A DNA stretch of 5,975 bases from assembly GCA_049971355.1 (NCBI GenBank), contig JBMFLE010000037.1, positions 1 through 5,975 of the forward strand. Reading direction: 5' to 3'. Made by a program: the position numbers and the translations under genes. Of this stretch, positions 1 to 5,576 are shown piece by piece; position 1 is the first letter of the stretch, and each line of letters starts with the position of its first letter. The notes below the pieces were generated by a model. It had not been told where the DNA came from. It saw only the letters and a program-made list of their open reading frames with translations, and ran no database searches. Source of the DNA: JBMFLE01 sp049971355. Its GTDB lineage: Bacteria; Patescibacteriota; Patescibacteriia; UBA2591; UBA4787.

Positions 1-54
1 AATCAAATTAGTCCCAAAAACAAATTTACTCTCAGTCCCATTTCTGGGGTTCAT
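1..54 (-). CDS. Possible 5' end of a further gene, cut by the window edge (unrecognised)
   Basis: An ATG at 54-52 opens a frame that stays open for 18 codons to the window edge, reading MNPRNGTESKFVFGTNLI. It lies 21 nt downstream of the stop of the ATP-cone/nuclease gene, on the same strand, with a weak GGA eight bases or so upstream. I do not recognise the protein, and 18 codons is too short to prove coding. The same DNA holds a 4-bp stem with a GAAA loop (37-48) and two copies of AGTCCCA (10-16 and 34-40, 24 nt apart), so a non-coding repeat is a real alternative. A competing ATG at 76-74 overlaps the upstream stop codon but ends after 14 codons at a TGA. Confidence 0.25.
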   Translation of the reverse strand, partial: MNPRNGTESKFVFGTNLI

Positions 55-75
55 GTCCGTTAAAAAATTTTACCA

Positions 76-918
76 TTACTGTAACATTTTTGCCTCGCGG
101 ATTAGAGCCAAAATACTCTTTAACGGCGCGCCGGTTTCTTGAGTAAACTTATAAGGATCAATAGTTAAAATATCTTTCACTAGCATCATTTGACGACTAA
201 CAAAAATATCAAATAAAAAGCTTTTTAAAGAAGGTAATATAGTAATCGGATATAATTTTTGACTTTCAATTAAATATTCAAGACCTTTATCTTCTGGATA
301 ACGCCAACCAATCAACTCAATGCCAACACATTTAGAATACTGGATAGCCTGAGTTGTAAATTTGGTATTTGTTACTAAAATACTTTTTAACTTTAGCCCC
401 TTAAATTCTTTTTTATGAAAATATGTCCCTTGGGTTAAATCAAGAAAACGGGCATAGTTGGCTAAAGTGATTTTCAAATCAACCCGCAGACCAGGCAAAT
501 GATGATATTTACATTCACCGACATAAAGTTGATTCTCTTTTTGAGCCAGAAAATCGATTTCATAATTAACACAACGACCAGGAATAATTTGATTAAGATA
601 CACCTGATAACCATTTTTATCTAAAACAGCGCCAATATATTTTTCAAAAGGGAAACCACTCGGACCAAGTTTTTGCAAGGCTTCTTTTAAGCCGAATCTT
701 AAAGCAGCCGTTGGCATTTCTTGACGCAATAATAATTTGATTTTTTCGAAAATTTCAGATGTCGAAATGCCTGGGTAAACTTTCTTTTTAATAATTTCTG
801 CTATCTGACTGGCTAATTTTTTTGAAGCGCCGGCGCGAAGAGCGCTGCGATAAATTTTTTTTAACGAGAGTGGCTCTTTTTCACCAGCTAAATTAATGAC
901 ATAAATTTGTTTTGTCAT
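76..918 (-). CDS. ATP-cone domain fused to a PD-(D/E)XK (Mrr-like) nuclease domain
   Basis: This 280-residue protein appears to join a nucleotide-binding regulatory domain to a DNA nuclease fold. Residues about 5-85 read as an ATP-cone, with GEKEPLSLKKI at the start, an Ala/Leu-rich helical body, and ALRFGLKEAL at the end. ATP-cones are known as the dNTP/ATP-sensing module of ribonucleotide reductases and NrdR. Residues about 90-205 have the order expected of a PD-(D/E)XK nuclease: Glu92 in the first helix, Asp122 in YEIDFLAQ, and Glu135-Cys-Lys137 in VGECKYHH. The tail (about 245-279, LVKDILTIDPYKF then TGAPLKSILALIREA) resembles a helix-hairpin-helix DNA-binding unit. The start ATG follows an AGGT five bases or so upstream, and the gene begins 12 nt after the murC stop, so it is probably co-transcribed. 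No methyltransferase partner is visible. Domain calls are good; substrate and role are unknown. Repair, restriction or nucleotide-triggered cleavage are all possible. Confidence 0.8.
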   Translation of the reverse strand: MTKQIYVINLAGEKEPLSLKKIYRSALRAGASKKLASQIAEIIKKKVYPGISTSEIFEKIKLLLRQEMPTAALRFGLKEALQKLGPSGFPFEKYIGAVLDKNGYQVYLNQIIPGRCVNYEIDFLAQKENQLYVGECKYHHLPGLRVDLKITLANYARFLDLTQGTYFHKKEFKGLKLKSILVTNTKFTTQAIQYSKCVGIELIGWRYPEDKGLEYLIESQKLYPITILPSLKSFLFDIFVSRQMMLVKDILTIDPYKFTQETGAPLKSILALIREAKMLQ

Positions 919-930
919 AAAATACCTATT

Positions 931-1923
931 TTACCAGGGAGCAATAGCCGCCCCCTCTTTAAAATTTGAGGCTAATTTGTAGATATCACCTGCTCCCATT
1001 ATCAAAACAATATCATCTGGTCGAATAATCTTTAAAAGTTGCTTTTTCGTTTCAATCAAATTAGCAGCATACCAAACTGATTTTTTGGTACTCCGGTTGG
1101 CTTGAGTTGAAATACCAGCCCGCATTGAAGTACCAGATTTTTGATAATTAATAATTGCCTCGACCAATTGTTTAGAGCTAATATTAGCGTCTTTCTTATT
1201 CTCCCGACCAGCGACATCGTAAATTTCGGAAATGATAGTTAAATCTGCCTGGTCAAAACTTCTCACAAAATCATTAAAAAGTTTTTTAGTTCGATTGCGA
1301 TGATGGGGTTGAAAAACGGCTATCACTCGCCTATTTGGATAAAATTCTTTAGCGGCCTTAATTGTTTCACGAACTGCGGTCGGATGGTGGGCATAATCAG
1401 AGATAATCGTTAATAATTTATCATTGATTGTTAATTCTTTTACTTCAAACCTTCGCCAGATACCATGAAAATTCTCTAAAACCTTTTGAATAATTTCTGG
1501 CTTAACACCCAAACTTAAAGCGCAGGTTGTGACGGCTAAGGCGTTATAAATATTAAAAGGGCCAGGGATATTTAATTTTATTTTAAGAAGTCGATGATGA
1601 TTTAAAAAGTTTGATCTTAAAACAAGTTCAAATTTTTGATTATCTTTACTGATTTTTATATTTAGGGCCATAACATCGGCCTTGTCTTTAATCCCATAAG
1701 TAATTGTTCGACACCTTGGTCCCAATTTTAAGAGATTCGGGTCATCAGCATTCAAAATTAAAACTCCATTTTTGGGTAATTTTTCGGTATATTTTTGAAA
1801 TGTTTCAATAATCTGATTAATATCGCGATAATAATCTAAATGGTCTTCTTCGAGATTGGTTAAAATAATAATTTTCGGTGATAAATTCAACATATGCGCC
1901 CGCCACTCACAACCCTCAACCAC
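931..1923 (-). CDS. murC: MurC (UDP-N-acetylmuramate-L-alanine ligase), C-terminal two-thirds, in a shifted frame
   Basis: This is the second part of the cytoplasmic ligase that adds L-alanine to UDP-MurNAc using ATP, the first step of the peptidoglycan stem peptide. Counting from a GTG at 1923: Glu3 in VEGCEW (an acidic residue of the active site in Mur ligases), TNLEEDHLDYY at 22-32, GPFNIYNALAV at 121-131, DYAHHPTAVR at 176-185, VFQPHHRNRT at 203-212, VAGRE at 237-241 and MGAGDIY at 309-315. These are the MurC central and C-terminal ligase domains. An in-frame TAG (1932-1930) lies just upstream, so this frame cannot be reached without a shift from the N-terminal part. An ATG at 1893 overlaps the upstream TGA in the form ATGTTGA, which would permit coupled reinitiation but would lose VEGCEW. 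Residues 264-282 are a 19-residue extra segment created by the putative insertion element at 1079-1142. Confidence 0.85.
   Translation of the reverse strand: MVEGCEWRAHMLNLSPKIIILTNLEEDHLDYYRDINQIIETFQKYTEKLPKNGVLILNADDPNLLKLGPRCRTITYGIKDKADVMALNIKISKDNQKFELVLRSNFLNHHRLLKIKLNIPGPFNIYNALAVTTCALSLGVKPEIIQKVLENFHGIWRRFEVKELTINDKLLTIISDYAHHPTAVRETIKAAKEFYPNRRVIAVFQPHHRNRTKKLFNDFVRSFDQADLTIISEIYDVAGRENKKDANISSKQLVEAIINYQKSGTSMRAGISTQANRSTKKSVWYAANLIETKKQLLKIIRPDDIVLIMGAGDIYKLASNFKEGAAIAPW
1079..1142. mobile_element. Putative miniature palindromic insertion (50 bp) with 7-bp target duplication inside murC
   Basis: The 50-bp segment 1086-1135 begins TGGTACTCC and ends GAAGTACCA, which are inverted repeats matching at 8 of 9 positions. 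It is abutted on both sides by the direct repeat GATTTTT (1079-1085 and 1136-1142). Element plus one repeat is 57 nt, exactly 19 codons. Removing it from the minus-strand protein leaves YQKSVWY, joining smoothly onto the usual MurC spacing between LVEAI and MGAGD. Internally the element holds two 18-nt near-copies (1101-1118 and 1119-1136) that share TTGAARTACCAG at 11 of 12 positions. It encodes no protein, so any mobility would need a transposase in trans. A chance arrangement or an old tandem duplication cannot be excluded from a single copy. Confidence 0.5.
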
Positions 1924-2426
1924 AACGCTCTACCACTAGTTACGAATTTATCACCAGCACACGAATTACTTAATCTTAGATTACTACCCCATTGCTGGAC
2001 TTTGCTACCGACAATAACTAAAGGATCAAGTCCAGCTGCTTCTAAAATTAAACCTAAAATTGAAGTAGTTGTGCTTTTACCATTAGTGCCGGAAACAGCG
2101 ATGGTAAATTTTTCTTTAGAAATTTGACCCAAAAATTCAGGATAAGAAAATTGAGGAATTCCTAATTTCTTTGCCTTCTGTCTTTCTGGATTATTTTCTG
2201 GCACCGCTGGTGAATAAATAACCAGATCGGTATCATTGCTCAAGTTTTCTGCTCGGTGACCTAAAAAGAAATTAATACCCAATTTTTTTAATTCTTGGGT
2301 AATTTCTGATGAATTTAAATCAGAACCACTCACTATTTTATTTTGTTTTAACATCAATTTAGCAATAGTGCTAGTACCAATACCACCAACACCGATAAAA
2401 TGGACTTTTTTAGTTAAATTTAGCAT
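1887..2426 (-). CDS. murC: MurC, N-terminal part, ending in a frame break
   Basis: This 179-residue frame holds the UDP-MurNAc-binding Rossmann domain and the start of the ATP-binding central domain of MurC. Visible motifs are VHFIGVGGIGTS (8-19), SGSDLNSSEIT (33-43), the P-loop VSGTNGKSTTTS (111-122; most MurC proteins have GTHGKT here) and VIVGSKVQQWGSNLRL (137-152). From about residue 153 the sequence stops resembling the family, and from the TGG at about residue 169 it is out of frame (LRVVSGGRIC, then TGA at 1889-1887). The true continuation, VVEGCEWRAH, is in the frame of the 931-1923 CDS. It starts 28 nt after the ftsA stop with no clear Shine-Dalgarno sequence. Read with its partner, this is one murC gene of about 500 codons, a little longer than usual because of two extra segments. 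It could be a real mutation, an assembly error, or a genuinely split protein. Confidence 0.85.
   Translation of the reverse strand: MLNLTKKVHFIGVGGIGTSTIAKLMLKQNKIVSGSDLNSSEITQELKKLGINFFLGHRAENLSNDTDLVIYSPAVPENNPERQKAKKLGIPQFSYPEFLGQISKEKFTIAVSGTNGKSTTTSILGLILEAAGLDPLVIVGSKVQQWGSNLRLSNSCAGDKFVTSGRALWLRVVSGGRIC
1911..1970. repeat. Cluster of short degenerate tandem repeats at the murC frame break
   Basis: Two repeat patterns adjoin here. On the plus strand, CACTAGTTACGAATTTAT (1934-1951) is followed by CACCAGCACACGAATTACT (1952-1970); the copies share CAC-YAG and an exact ACGAATT. On the minus strand, GTGGTAGAGCGTT (1936-1924) is followed by GTGGTTGAGGGTT (1923-1911), matching at 11 of 13. 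MurC family members usually have about 7 residues between the NxR motif and the VVE motif. Here 50 nt separate them, about 29 nt more, which is not a multiple of three. The repeats therefore probably account for both the extra length and the loss of frame. Confidence 0.5.
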
Positions 2427-2454
2427 AATCCAAAAAATTGGTCAAAATTATCTT

Positions 2455-3675
2455 TTATGGTAACAAATTTTTAAAGATCTTTTTCAACCAGTCACTTTTA
2501 ATTAATTTCAATAAACTCCTCTTTGGTAAAATATGCATCTTCTTTCCCCAAAAAACTAGGCCGAGAACTGTTGAATAGCTCGGATCAAAAATTTTATCTG
2601 TTTGACTATTAAAGTTGGATGGTATACCAATGCTTGCCGGTAACTTAAAGATTTTTTTAGCTAATTCAACTAAACCAGGAAGCTTGGCTCCGCCACCAGT
2701 GAGAATAACGCCGGCTGGTAATTTTCCGCTTCGATCAATTGTCTCTAATTCTTTGTTAACCATTTTATAAATTTCTTCGCATCTAGCTTCAATAATTTCC
2801 GCTATCTCACGACGAGAAATAACACCTTCTTCTTTGTCGCTTAAATCTTTTAAATTTATCATCTCGTGTTTATTGACTAAATTTGAACAAGCTGAACCAT
2901 AATTTATCTTAATTTTTTCAGCTAAGTCCAGGGGGATACGTAAACCAATGGCAATATCAGAAGTAACATAACGCGAACCAATGGGCAGGGTCTTGGTTAA
3001 TAAAAGATTACCTTCTTCAAAAACGGCAAGAGAGGTGGTAGTCTCACCAATATCAACAACAGCCACTCCTAACTCTTTTTGTCGTTTGGTTAAAACTGCT
3101 TCAGCCGAAGCTAATGGAACAAAAACTAATTCATCGTCAGTAATTCCAGCCCGGTAAAGACATTTTCTTAAATTTTTTATTTGTGAAGTCAGGCCTAAAA
3201 TAATTTGAGCATCAACTTCAATTCTCACCCCAGTCATTCCGATTGGATCTTTAATATTTGGCTGATTATCAACCGTAAATGAACGAGGGATAATATGTAA
3301 AATTTCATAGTTTGGGGGAGTGGCTACACTTTGGGCAGCTTCTAACACTCTGACCACGTCATCTTTTCTAATTTCTCCATCAGCTCGGGAAACGGCAACA
3401 ATACCACGAGCGACTTGAGAAATAATATGAGTGCCAGAAATTCCAATATAGGCATGATTAATAGATAAACCAACTAAACGCTCGATTTTGTCTAAAGCCT
3501 GAGAAATACTTGAAACCGTATCCTCTAAATCAGTAATCATTCCCTTACCAACTCCTTGGGAAGGTGTTTCCGCTATGCCAAGAATTTGTAATTCGCCCTC
3601 TGATCCAGTTTGGCCGACAGCAATTCTAATTGTTCCCGAACCAATATCAAGGCCGGTGATTATATTCTCTGACAT
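2455..3675 (-). CDS. ftsA: Cell division protein FtsA
   Basis: FtsA is an actin-like ATPase that tethers FtsZ to the inner face of the membrane and helps recruit the divisome. At 406 residues it is close to the usual length. The phosphate-1 motif GLDIGSGTIRIAV is at 8-20, the SHS2/1C subdomain lies roughly at 84-165 after IGISGTHI (77-84), phosphate-2 VVDIGETTTSLAVF is at 206-219 with its Asp208 intact, and the adenosine loop ILTGGGAKLPGL is at 324-335. The C-terminus, SDWLKKIFKNLLP (394-406), is a short amphipathic helix typical of the FtsA membrane-targeting sequence, so the protein looks intact and functional. The start was chosen because MSENIITGLDIG places the first motif at the usual distance and no upstream start fits better. 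Only an AT-rich leader without a clear Shine-Dalgarno sequence precedes it. FtsZ, its partner, is not in the window: murC follows after 28 nt. Confidence 0.96.
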   Translation of the reverse strand: MSENIITGLDIGSGTIRIAVGQTGSEGELQILGIAETPSQGVGKGMITDLEDTVSSISQALDKIERLVGLSINHAYIGISGTHIISQVARGIVAVSRADGEIRKDDVVRVLEAAQSVATPPNYEILHIIPRSFTVDNQPNIKDPIGMTGVRIEVDAQIILGLTSQIKNLRKCLYRAGITDDELVFVPLASAEAVLTKRQKELGVAVVDIGETTTSLAVFEEGNLLLTKTLPIGSRYVTSDIAIGLRIPLDLAEKIKINYGSACSNLVNKHEMINLKDLSDKEEGVISRREIAEIIEARCEEIYKMVNKELETIDRSGKLPAGVILTGGGAKLPGLVELAKKIFKLPASIGIPSNFNSQTDKIFDPSYSTVLGLVFWGKKMHILPKRSLLKLIKSDWLKKIFKNLLP

Positions 3676-3697
3676 AAAAGTCTAATAAAATAAAAAT

Positions 3698-3710
3698 GTT
3701 ATTTAATAAC
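3698..3710. promoter_or_regulatory. Perfect 13-nt palindrome in the only sizeable intergenic gap
   Basis: GTTATTTAATAAC has 6-nt arms around a single central T and sits about 22-34 nt upstream of the ftsA start, in the 75-nt gap 3676-3750. The gap is very AT-rich and is the only spacer here with room for a promoter. TTGATT and TATTTT-like hexamers occur on the minus strand but their spacing is poor, so no promoter is called. The palindrome could be a small operator, or chance in AT-rich DNA. There is no GC-rich stem with a T-run, so no terminator is supported. Confidence 0.2.
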
Positions 3711-3750
3711 TCAATCAACAATAATTTTAAATCTTTTACTTTTATAAAAA

Positions 3751-4119
3751 TTAACGAAAAAGCAATAGCTTAATATGTGGCCAAAAAATTATCCAGCCAA
3801 TAATCGCAGAAAAAATTGCCGAAAGTAAAACAGCGCCAGCCATTATATCTTTAATAATTTTTGCCACATGATCAATACGTGGTCTAAATAAATCAATTAT
3901 CCTTTCTACAACTGAATTTACTAATTCTAAAATTAAAACCAGGACAACTAATAAGATAACTACCACCCTCTCATACATTCTTAAAGGAAAATAAAAAGCC
4001 AAAAATAAAACAATTATCGCGATTAATGTTTGACAACGAAAAGAAAGTTCATAACGAAATGTATAAACTAATCCACGGAACGCATCGTGAAAACTGCGTT
4101 GAAGATTATGAATATTCAT
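3751..4119 (-). CDS. dgkA: DgkA-family membrane lipid kinase (diacylglycerol/undecaprenol kinase)
   Basis: This 122-residue integral membrane protein matches the prokaryotic DgkA family, which phosphorylates diacylglycerol (Gram-negatives) or undecaprenol (Gram-positives) with ATP. Three hydrophobic segments are visible at about 30-46, 50-67 and 93-114. The signature is present as LELVNSVVERIIDL (64-77), with Glu65, Asn68, Glu72 and Asp76. It is followed by AKIIKDIMAGAVLL (86-99), with the Lys90-Asp91 pair that lines the active site. The N-terminal FHDAFRGLVYTFRYELSFR (10-28) is the usual amphipathic surface helix, with Glu24 in the family's conserved acidic position. It begins 10 nt after the ybeY stop. 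In a wall-synthesis cluster, undecaprenol recycling is the more attractive substrate, but the sequence does not decide between the two lipids. Confidence 0.92.
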   Translation of the reverse strand: MNIHNLQRSFHDAFRGLVYTFRYELSFRCQTLIAIIVLFLAFYFPLRMYERVVVILLVVLVLILELVNSVVERIIDLFRPRIDHVAKIIKDIMAGAVLLSAIFSAIIGWIIFWPHIKLLLFR

Positions 4120-4129
4120 ACCTATTTTT

Positions 4130-4525
4130 CTAAAAATTACTCTCTGATAACAATTTAATCATTAATTTATCCATTTTTTCTTTTTGTTTTTTAGTTTTAT
4201 GATTGTAGCCTAATAAATGGAGTAAACCATGAATCAAAAGTATTTTTATTTCTTGCTTAACCGGCCAACTCCTTTCTTTAGCTTGTTTTTTTGCCTGTTG
4301 ATAACAAATAATAATCTCGTTTAACTCCTCAAAAGATAAAACATCGGTTAAGCGGTCAATCTTTCTATAAGTTTTATTTAATTGTTTAATTTTGGCTGGC
4401 CCAACGATAGCCACGGAAAGATTCATTTTCTTTTTTAATAACTTAAGAGCTTTGTTTAGCACCTTTTGAATAAATATTTTACTTATTTTAGCTTTAGTTT
4501 GGTTGTTAATTTCGATCATCTTCAT
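4130..4525 (-). CDS. ybeY: Endoribonuclease YbeY (16S rRNA maturation and ribosome quality control)
   Basis: YbeY is a zinc-dependent single-strand endoribonuclease involved in 16S rRNA 3' processing and 70S quality control. The metal site is clear: HGLLHLLGYNH gives His99, His103 and His109 in the family's H-x3-H-x5-H pattern. Upstream, LNKTYRKIDRLTDVLSF (49-65) matches the conserved RxxxxxTDVLSF region. At 131 residues it is shorter than the usual 150 or so, and the common LGDI segment before the helix reads LNEIII (68-73), so the middle is trimmed. The reading frame and catalytic His residues are complete, and the gene is probably functional. It starts 4 nt after the mreB stop, with AGAGAG (overlapping the mreB end) as a weak ribosome binding site. 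A start at Met3 is also possible. Confidence 0.94.
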   Translation of the reverse strand: MKMIEINNQTKAKISKIFIQKVLNKALKLLKKKMNLSVAIVGPAKIKQLNKTYRKIDRLTDVLSFEELNEIIICYQQAKKQAKERSWPVKQEIKILLIHGLLHLLGYNHKTKKQKEKMDKLMIKLLSESNF

Positions 4526-4529
4526 ATTT

Positions 4530-5570
4530 TTACTCTCTGGCTGAAGGAATAATTACCCCTTTTAGATTTTCAAAGTCCTCCAAAATAAGACCTGTACCTC
4601 GAATAGCTGAAGTCAATGGATCATCAGCAATATGAATGGGGATGTTTATCTTTTTTTGAATCAATTTATCTAAATTACGCAATAAAGCGGTACCACCAGA
4701 TAATATCAATCCTCGTTCATAAATATCAGCCACTAATTCAGGGGGCGTTCTTTCAACAGTATCGGAGATGCTTTCTGCGATTTGTTTTAAAATTGGCATC
4801 ATCGCCTCTCTTACTTGGGCATCAGTAATCACAATCTCTTTCGGTAGGCCGGTGAGTAAATCACGACCACGAATTTTCATCTCTTGGGGTTTATCTAAAG
4901 GCGCAGCTGAACCAATTTTTAATTTGATTTCCTCTGCAGTTTGGTCACCCAATAAAATACCAAACTTTTCTCTCAAATATTGAATAATATTTTTATTTAA
5001 AGTCTCACCACCAATTTTTAAAGACTTCCAAGTAACAATACCAGATAAAGAAATAACTGCCACTTCAGATAAGCTGCCACCCAATTCTACTATCAAATTT
5101 CCGATTGATTCATGAATTGGCAATCGTGCCCCAATCGCTGCGGCCATCGGTCTTTCAACTAAAAATACCTGTCGTGCCCCAGCTTGAAGGATAACATCTT
5201 CTAAAGATTTTTTTTCTACTTCAGTCACATCTAAGGGAATGGCGGCGACTACTTTAGGTCTGGGTATAAAAGCAAATGTATTTTGATGAACTTTCTCAAA
5301 AATTAAACGTAACATTTTTTCAGCCACTTCAAAATCAGAAACTACCCCGTGAACTAGAGGACGAACAACTTGAATGTGGGGCGGCACTTTGCCAATCATT
5401 TTTACTGCCGCTTGACCAAAAGCAATAATTTGGTCTGTTCTATTATTAATTGCTACAATGGATGGCTCATCCAAAACCAAGCCCCTGTCTTTGACATAAA
5501 TCCGCGTATTAGTAGTGCCAAAATCTATGCCAATATCTTTAGAAAATAAACCCAATAAATTTTTAAACAT
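4530..5570 (-). CDS. mreB: Rod-shape protein MreB with an atypical phosphate-2 loop
   Basis: MreB is the bacterial actin that forms membrane-bound filaments and guides lateral wall synthesis. The length, 346 residues, is normal. MFKNLLGLFSKDIGIDFGTTNTRIYV (first 26 residues) carries the N-terminal amphipathic segment and phosphate-1 loop with Asp16. VVRPLVHGVVSDF (68-80) and VERPMAAAIGA (138-148), with the catalytic Glu139, are typical. IVELGGSLSEVAVISLSG (160-177) is the phosphate-2 region. Most MreB proteins read VDIGGGTTEVAV there, so Asp is replaced by Glu162 and Gly-Thr-Thr by Ser166-Leu-Ser168. The adenosine loop is LSGGTALLRNLD (290-301) rather than LTGGGALL. Filament formation may persist with altered ATP hydrolysis; this is inference. 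No mreC or mreD follows; ybeY does, after 4 nt. The start ATG is 6 nt after the proS stop, with no Shine-Dalgarno sequence. Confidence 0.95.
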   Translation of the reverse strand: MFKNLLGLFSKDIGIDFGTTNTRIYVKDRGLVLDEPSIVAINNRTDQIIAFGQAAVKMIGKVPPHIQVVRPLVHGVVSDFEVAEKMLRLIFEKVHQNTFAFIPRPKVVAAIPLDVTEVEKKSLEDVILQAGARQVFLVERPMAAAIGARLPIHESIGNLIVELGGSLSEVAVISLSGIVTWKSLKIGGETLNKNIIQYLREKFGILLGDQTAEEIKLKIGSAAPLDKPQEMKIRGRDLLTGLPKEIVITDAQVREAMMPILKQIAESISDTVERTPPELVADIYERGLILSGGTALLRNLDKLIQKKINIPIHIADDPLTSAIRGTGLILEDFENLKGVIIPSARE

Positions 5571-5576
5571 AAAAAA

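Noticed and set aside
1887..1932. Alternative genetic code (TGA or TAG read as an amino acid) to rescue murC
   Set aside because: The two halves are in different frames, so reading through either stop codon does not join them; other genes also end in ordinary TAA or TAG codons.
1911..1936. Programmed ribosomal -1 frameshifting to make full-length MurC
   Set aside because: The change from one frame to the other is in the -1 direction, but no X-XXY-YYZ slippery heptamer exists between the TAG at 1930 and the VEGCEW codons, and no strong downstream stem was seen.
1894..2127. Plus-strand open frame of 77 codons
   Set aside because: It lies opposite the murC N-terminal half, has no recognisable motif and no ribosome binding site; it is a shadow frame.
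3676..3750. Rho-independent terminator or confident sigma-70 promoter between dgkA and ftsA
   Set aside because: There is no GC-rich stem followed by a T-run, and the TTGATT/TATTTT-like hexamers are spaced too far apart to call.
4616..4983. Two plus-strand open frames of about 70 codons each
   Set aside because: Both lie antisense to mreB, which has clear family motifs throughout; they show no domain and overlap each other.
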